A DNA stretch of 64,000 nucleotides. It comes from Streptomyces sp. NBC_00536 (GTDB lineage: Bacteria > Actinomycetota > Actinomycetes > Streptomycetales > Streptomycetaceae). The translations under genes and the position numbers were made by a program. Where the stretch lies: the NCBI RefSeq assembly GCF_036346295.1, contig NZ_CP107819.1, positions 6,324,001 to 6,388,000 on the forward strand, written 5' to 3'. The notes beneath the pieces are model-generated. The model saw only the letters and a list, made by a program, of their open reading frames with translations, was not told where the DNA came from and did not search any database. Shown in pieces: positions 60,075-64,000 of the stretch (position 1 is its first letter; each line of letters begins with the position of its first letter).

Positions 60075-60917
60075 ATGCCGCCACGGCGGGTCGTTACGGG
60101 CCGGAGCCAGGAGCCGCGGCAGCGGTTCGCGCAGGAGTTGCGGCAGCTGCGGACGGGCAGCGGGGCGAGCCTGCGGCAGCTGGGGGAGCGGCTGGGGTGG
60201 GACTGGTCGCTGTTCGGGAAGATGGAGAAGGGCGAGACCCTGGGCGGTCCGGAGGTGGTCCAGGCGCTGGACCAGCACTACGGGACGTCGGGGATGCTGT
60301 TGGTGCTGTGGGAGCTGGCGCGCGGGGACAAGACGCAGTTCAGGGAGCGGTATCGGCGGTACATGACGCTGGAGGCCGAGGCGGTGAGCCTGTGGCACTT
60401 CGCGGTGAGTGTGTTGCCGGGGTTGCTTCAGACGCCTGGGTACGCAAGGGAGTTGCTGGCTTCTGGTGGATTCAGCGGAGCAGAGCTGACGCAGCAGGTA
60501 GAAGCGCGGATGGGACGGAGGGGCCTGCTGGAAGGGGAGGGGGCGCCACCATTCCGGACCATCCTTTCCGATGCCGTGCTCAGAACGGCGCTGCAGGACG
60601 CGGGGGAGTGGCGGGAGCAGTTGGAGCACTTGGCTCAGCTGGCGGAGGCGCCGACCCTGACGATTCAAGTGCTGCCGGAGAAAGCCGGGTTGCACGGACT
60701 TTCGACCACCGATGTCATGTTCCTCCGTCTGCCTGACGGGCGTACCGTGGCTTACACAGAGAACGGCTACCGGGGCGAGCTCATCGAGGAGAACGCGACG
60801 GTGGAGCGCTTGCAACGTGCGTACGATGCGACACGTGACCTGGCGCTTTCCCCGGCCGAGTCGCGGAAGTTCATCCTGCGCATGTTGGAGGAAGTGCCGT
60901 GCGATCCATCGACCTGA
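60075..60917 (+). CDS. XRE-type helix-turn-helix regulator with DUF5753 domain (WhiJ-like)
   Basis: The ATG at 60075 follows GGAAGGGAG; the protein has 280 residues. An XRE helix-turn-helix spans about residues 15-70 (ELRQLRTGSGASLRQLGERL, then GWDWSLFGKMEKGE), followed by a DUF5753 domain with VSVLPGLLQTPGYARELLA, LTIQVLPEKAGLHG and MFLRLPDGRTVAYTENGYRG. This is the WhiJ-type regulator that occurs many times in Streptomyces, always beside a DUF397 protein. Here it is on the plus strand between pglX and pglY, both on the minus strand. A role in controlling the BREX genes is possible. Confidence 0.92.
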   Translation: MPPRRVVTGRSQEPRQRFAQELRQLRTGSGASLRQLGERLGWDWSLFGKMEKGETLGGPEVVQALDQHYGTSGMLLVLWELARGDKTQFRERYRRYMTLEAEAVSLWHFAVSVLPGLLQTPGYARELLASGGFSGAELTQQVEARMGRRGLLEGEGAPPFRTILSDAVLRTALQDAGEWREQLEHLAQLAEAPTLTIQVLPEKAGLHGLSTTDVMFLRLPDGRTVAYTENGYRGELIEENATVERLQRAYDATRDLALSPAESRKFILRMLEEVPCDPST

Positions 60918-61108
60918 CCGCCGCGACGTGGCGCAAGAGCAGCTACAGCAACCAGGACGGCGGCCAATGCGTCGAGGTCGCCGACGGCTTCGCCGCCATC
61001 GTCCCCGTGCGGGACAGCAAAGACCTGCACGGTCCGGTGCTCGTGTTTCCGGCAGGCGGTTGGTCGGCCTTCGTCACCGCCGTCAAGGACTTCCAACTGC
61101 CTAGCTGA
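60899..61108 (+). CDS. DUF397 protein, partner of the XRE regulator
   Basis: The GTG at 60899 lies inside the end of the XRE gene (19-base overlap). The 69-residue product has the DUF397 pattern: LTAATWRKSSYSNQDGGQCV, then EVADGFAAIVPVRDSKDLHG and VFPAGGWSAFVTAVKD. DUF397 proteins work with WhiJ-like regulators, and the pair is sometimes compared to a toxin-antitoxin module. It ends three bases before a very long palindrome. Confidence 0.93.
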   Translation: MRSIDLTAATWRKSSYSNQDGGQCVEVADGFAAIVPVRDSKDLHGPVLVFPAGGWSAFVTAVKDFQLPS

Positions 61109-61110
61109 GG

Positions 61111-61176
61111 AACGACCACATCCAGACGGCCTCCGAGAACCCTTGGGTTCTCGGAGGCCGTCTGGATGTGGTCGTT
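61111..61176. terminator. 66-base perfect palindrome (bidirectional terminator)
   Basis: Arms of 32 bases (61111-61142 and 61145-61176) pair perfectly around a TT centre. The left arm starts AACGACCACATCCAGACGGC. It begins three bases after the DUF397 stop and ends five bases before the pglX stop, so it should terminate both convergent transcripts. It is longer than any other stem in the window. Confidence 0.9.
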
Positions 61177-61180
61177 GGCT

Positions 61181-64000
61181 CTACTTCTTGGTCGTGCGGC
61201 GGCCTCGGGTGGTGGCGGCCGGGCGCCAGGTGCGCAGGTCGTCGTCGGTCAGGCCGTGCTCGCCCTGCACCATCTGCCGGTCGCCCCGGAAGAACGCGGC
61301 CGGTGAGGCGCCGAAGTTCGCGTCGAACTCGTCGTGCCACTGCTCGAGCCAGGGCTGGAGTTCCAGCAGCCCGGCGAGGAACGGCGTCAGCTCCTCGGAG
61401 GTCAGCGCCTCGTGGGAAGCGATGTACGCGTCGAGGGCGTACGCCTGCTCCTGGTGGTCCCAACCGGCCCAGCCGTAGAGGTCGGGCGTGGGGGCGTTGG
61501 TCTGCCCGTACGAGATGAACCGCTCCTTGGGCACGTCGAGCTTGCCGCGTGCCTTCCAGTAGGAGGCGCGCAGGAAGTCCGCCGAGGTGTACTTCGGCGG
61601 TACGGGGATGCCGTCCCGGATCTTCCGCTTGGCCGGCTCGTCCGGTGCGGCGTCCTCCTGCCGCTGGAGGTCCCAGACGTGCTCCCAGTCCTCACGCTTC
61701 TTCAGCCCGGAGGGCTTGTAGCGCAGGGCGGGGAGGAACGGCACGTGCTCGTCGGTCATCAGCTCGGCGACGACGGCGGGCAGTTCCTTGCGGGGCGCGT
61801 AAATCTTGGCGACGGAGACGAAGTCCTCGTCGCGGGAGAGCGCGTCGGTGAGCCGGGAGAGCGTGACGAGGGCGGGCATCCCGTTCTCGTCGAACCAGTG
61901 GTCCCGGTTCTCGATACGGTCAAGCAGCCAGGACCGAAGCGCCTTGTCTTGAAGCGCGTCCCACCCTTCGGTGGCCCAGCGCCGCTTGTACTCCGGCCGC
62001 TCGACCATGCCGATGGCGCGGCTCGACTCGATGGCGTCGATCCGCTTCTGGACGACCTCCCGGTAAGCGGCAGGCCAGCGTTCGGGGATCTCGGTGATCT
62101 GCGTGGACCCGTGCCGCTTGAACCACTCATCGCTGGCCTCGCCGGCTGCTACCCGCCGTGCGAGTACGATCTCGAAAGCGCGCTCACCCAGGGCGAGGTT
62201 GGGGATGTCGGCCGAGTCGGGGTCCTCAGAGGCGCGCAGGTCTTCGGGGTTGAGCTTGTAGAGCGAGTAGACCTGCCAGTCCAGCTCCTCCTGAAGGGCA
62301 ATCATGCGGGCGCGGGTGGAGTGCCACGTGTCGCGGTCCACCCGGAGTTTGGGAGTGCTAAGGATGGCCCCGTCGGCCAGGCTGGAGGGGCTTGCCGCAG
62401 CGAGCTGTTGGGCGAGGCTATCTAGTGCCGTGGCCAGGAGGCTCGGGTACTTGGCAGGCAGCGGGAAATCGGCCACATTGGTGCCATTGAACTGGTAGAA
62501 ATCTTCGAACGGAACCGTCGACTGACGTGCCCCCTTGGCGTCGACGGTGCTCCCCTTATTGTGGCACCGCATCTTGAGCCATAGCGCCGCTGTAGAACTG
62601 TTGAGCAGGCCAATGAGTTGAATGTGCTGCTCATCGCTGGCATCCTCAGCCAGTTTGATCACCGGTGCAGTCTGCTTGAAGACTTTTCTGTCGCGATCCA
62701 ACACGAAATGGTTGTGTGTTGCTACTTCCGCGAACGTTATCGTCCAAGCATGTGTCTTGGGATCCTTGGGGAGCTGATGCCACTGCCACCAGGGGCGAAC
62801 GTCACTGAAGTAGGTTCCTCCGGAGAAGGTGGCCCTGTTTCCTAGTTCCGTACGAGAGTGCCAGAGCCAGCGGTTCAGTCGAGCGAACGAGCTGAGCTGT
62901 TGCAGATTGCGCTTAACGTCGTACGGGTGGAAGGCGTTGTCCCCATCCAGGAACGCGAAGTCTCGCACCTCGTCGCCCGCAACGAGCCGCCTGACGTATG
63001 CTTCCTCCGCCTGGAACCTGCGGAATGTGCGGGAGACGGCTGTCATCGCGTCGTCAGCGCCCATGATTCCGTAGAACCCAATGCGCGAAACGTCCTGTTT
63101 CAAGACCGCCTGCTTGACTTCGGTGATCTTCTCAAGCATCTCCAGGCCGCCATCTGACAGTACCCAAGGCTGCTTTCCGAAGTAGCGCTCACGCTTCAGA
63201 TCATCAACCGAGACCCATTGGCTAACGGTGCCCGGTTGGTCGATTTGATCGACAATTGCCCTCCAAACCTTTCCCTCTTCGCCGCGATGAGGCGCGGCGG
63301 GCTCCCCCTGGACACTTCGCACCGTGCGAATCGTTGCGGATCGGTGGCTCCCCCCGCGCCGCCTGCCCGCCAGGATGACCGTAGGGGTCCCGTGCCCTGG
63401 AATGTACGCACCTGACGTGTCGATGACCTCCGTCAGCTCCACCTCGTGGCCGAAGAACGTCTCGATCAGTCTTGCACCGAACTCCCTTTTCATGAATGAG
63501 TTCGCCGTGATCTGGCCGACCATGCCGTATCCGCGCCCGCTCTCGGGATCCCCCGCCTTGGCTAGCTCGAAGAAGCGCTGTGCGAACGGCACTGACAGGC
63601 CGTACTTGCCGGCGCAGGCGTCGTACAGCCGCCGGTACAGATCGTTGAGCTTCTTGTCCTTCACTGTGATGTACGGCGGGTTACCGACCACCACGTGGTA
63701 TCGCCCCTGGCGGAGGATCTCAGGGTGCTCGTGCACGTCTTCCGTCACATACTGAAACTCGGCCAGCTCGTCTGTGCCTTCGGCCTCTGAACCTTCGAAC
63801 AGGCTGCCCTGCTGGTGTCGGCGTTTAATTAGCGAGTCCCCGACCGCCACGTGCACTGGCCACTCGTACATCGCGGCCTTCGTCATCGTCCGGACCCCGC
63901 TCGCAGCCATCGCCGCGACCAGCAACCGGAATCGCGCAATGGCTACCGCGAACGGGTTCAGGTCGACGCCGTGCACCGAATTCAGGGCAGCGCGCACGCG
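61181..64000 (-). CDS. pglX: BREX type 2 DNA adenine methyltransferase PglX, 5' end beyond the window
   Basis: About 940 residues are visible. The catalytic motif IV is NPPY (in YHVVVGNPPYITVKDKK), of the N6-adenine type; the part before it (VHGVDLNPFAVAIARFRLLV) is the SAM-binding neighbourhood. The first motif (FxGxG) lies beyond 64000. The target-recognition region and helical C-terminal domain follow, ending GRRTTKK. PglX methylates host DNA in BREX and is needed for phage exclusion. Genes of this type can vary by slippage in G tracts; none longer than five or six is seen in the visible part. pglW, expected in BREX type 2, is not in the window. Confidence 0.94.
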   Translation of the reverse strand, partial: RVRAALNSVHGVDLNPFAVAIARFRLLVAAMAASGVRTMTKAAMYEWPVHVAVGDSLIKRRHQQGSLFEGSEAEGTDELAEFQYVTEDVHEHPEILRQGRYHVVVGNPPYITVKDKKLNDLYRRLYDACAGKYGLSVPFAQRFFELAKAGDPESGRGYGMVGQITANSFMKREFGARLIETFFGHEVELTEVIDTSGAYIPGHGTPTVILAGRRRGGSHRSATIRTVRSVQGEPAAPHRGEEGKVWRAIVDQIDQPGTVSQWVSVDDLKRERYFGKQPWVLSDGGLEMLEKITEVKQAVLKQDVSRIGFYGIMGADDAMTAVSRTFRRFQAEEAYVRRLVAGDEVRDFAFLDGDNAFHPYDVKRNLQQLSSFARLNRWLWHSRTELGNRATFSGGTYFSDVRPWWQWHQLPKDPKTHAWTITFAEVATHNHFVLDRDRKVFKQTAPVIKLAEDASDEQHIQLIGLLNSSTAALWLKMRCHNKGSTVDAKGARQSTVPFEDFYQFNGTNVADFPLPAKYPSLLATALDSLAQQLAAASPSSLADGAILSTPKLRVDRDTWHSTRARMIALQEELDWQVYSLYKLNPEDLRASEDPDSADIPNLALGERAFEIVLARRVAAGEASDEWFKRHGSTQITEIPERWPAAYREVVQKRIDAIESSRAIGMVERPEYKRRWATEGWDALQDKALRSWLLDRIENRDHWFDENGMPALVTLSRLTDALSRDEDFVSVAKIYAPRKELPAVVAELMTDEHVPFLPALRYKPSGLKKREDWEHVWDLQRQEDAAPDEPAKRKIRDGIPVPPKYTSADFLRASYWKARGKLDVPKERFISYGQTNAPTPDLYGWAGWDHQEQAYALDAYIASHEALTSEELTPFLAGLLELQPWLEQWHDEFDANFGASPAAFFRGDRQMVQGEHGLTDDDLRTWRPAATTRGRRTTKK

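Noticed and set aside
61181..64000. Phase-variable G tract in pglX
   Set aside because: No G or C run long enough for slippage is seen in the visible part; the 5' part is outside the window and cannot be judged.

Overview
The window is very GC-rich, uses GTG starts often, and carries genes in an order typical of a Streptomyces chromosome (sepH, hemH, inositol monophosphatase, cutRS, a DUF4193 protein, dut, a DUF3710 protein, kdpDE, a TrkA pair). It reads as a conserved chromosomal arm section (about 20-46 kb) flanked by two accessory regions.

Left accessory region (1-20 kb). The minus strand carries a four-gene unit (5169 to 1708): a small secreted peptide, a DUF5819/SdpA-like protein, an SdpB-like HTTM membrane protein and a membrane-anchored M23 peptidase, followed by a secreted S53 peptidase cut by the window edge. 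It resembles the Bacillus sdpABC toxin-production operon and is probably a peptide-maturation/export system of unknown product. Divergent to it lies a small biosynthetic cluster: a SARP activator, an MprF-like lysyltransferase, a single-module NRPS (C-A-T-TE), a TauD-type oxygenase, an SDR lacking the usual catalytic Ser, a PhyH-type oxygenase and a zinc dehydrogenase, then an MFS exporter and its TetR regulator with a clear operator. The adenylation pocket read by eye resembles a proline code, so a modified-proline product is proposed.

Conserved core (20-46 kb). It holds a VOC protein, a rhodanese, SepH, a repeat-containing membrane protein, an ALO-family oxidase with an overlapping MFS gene, ferrochelatase with a probable iron box, IMPase, the CutRS two-component system, DUF4193, DUF3093, a hotdog thioesterase, dUTPase and DUF3710. 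A potassium-related group follows (KdpD, KdpE, two TrkA-type proteins, a KimA-like APC permease), then a TRAM-domain RNA methyltransferase. REP-like inverted repeats with a CCTCAAACGCCGG core recur in two intergenic gaps.

Right accessory region (46-64 kb). An 842-base junction with gene remnants leads into a BREX type 2 (Pgl) phage-defence locus read on the minus strand: pglX (5' end outside the window), pglY, pglZ, brxD and brxHI. Two additions stand out. An AIPR-family gene with an apparent N-terminal PD-(D/E)xK nuclease motif sits in the operon between pglZ and brxD. A Streptomyces-type XRE/DUF397 regulator pair, with two divergent small genes, is inserted between pglX and pglY and ends at a 66-base perfect palindrome. 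pglW would be expected beyond the right edge. No rRNA, tRNA, CRISPR array or complete insertion sequence was recognised.
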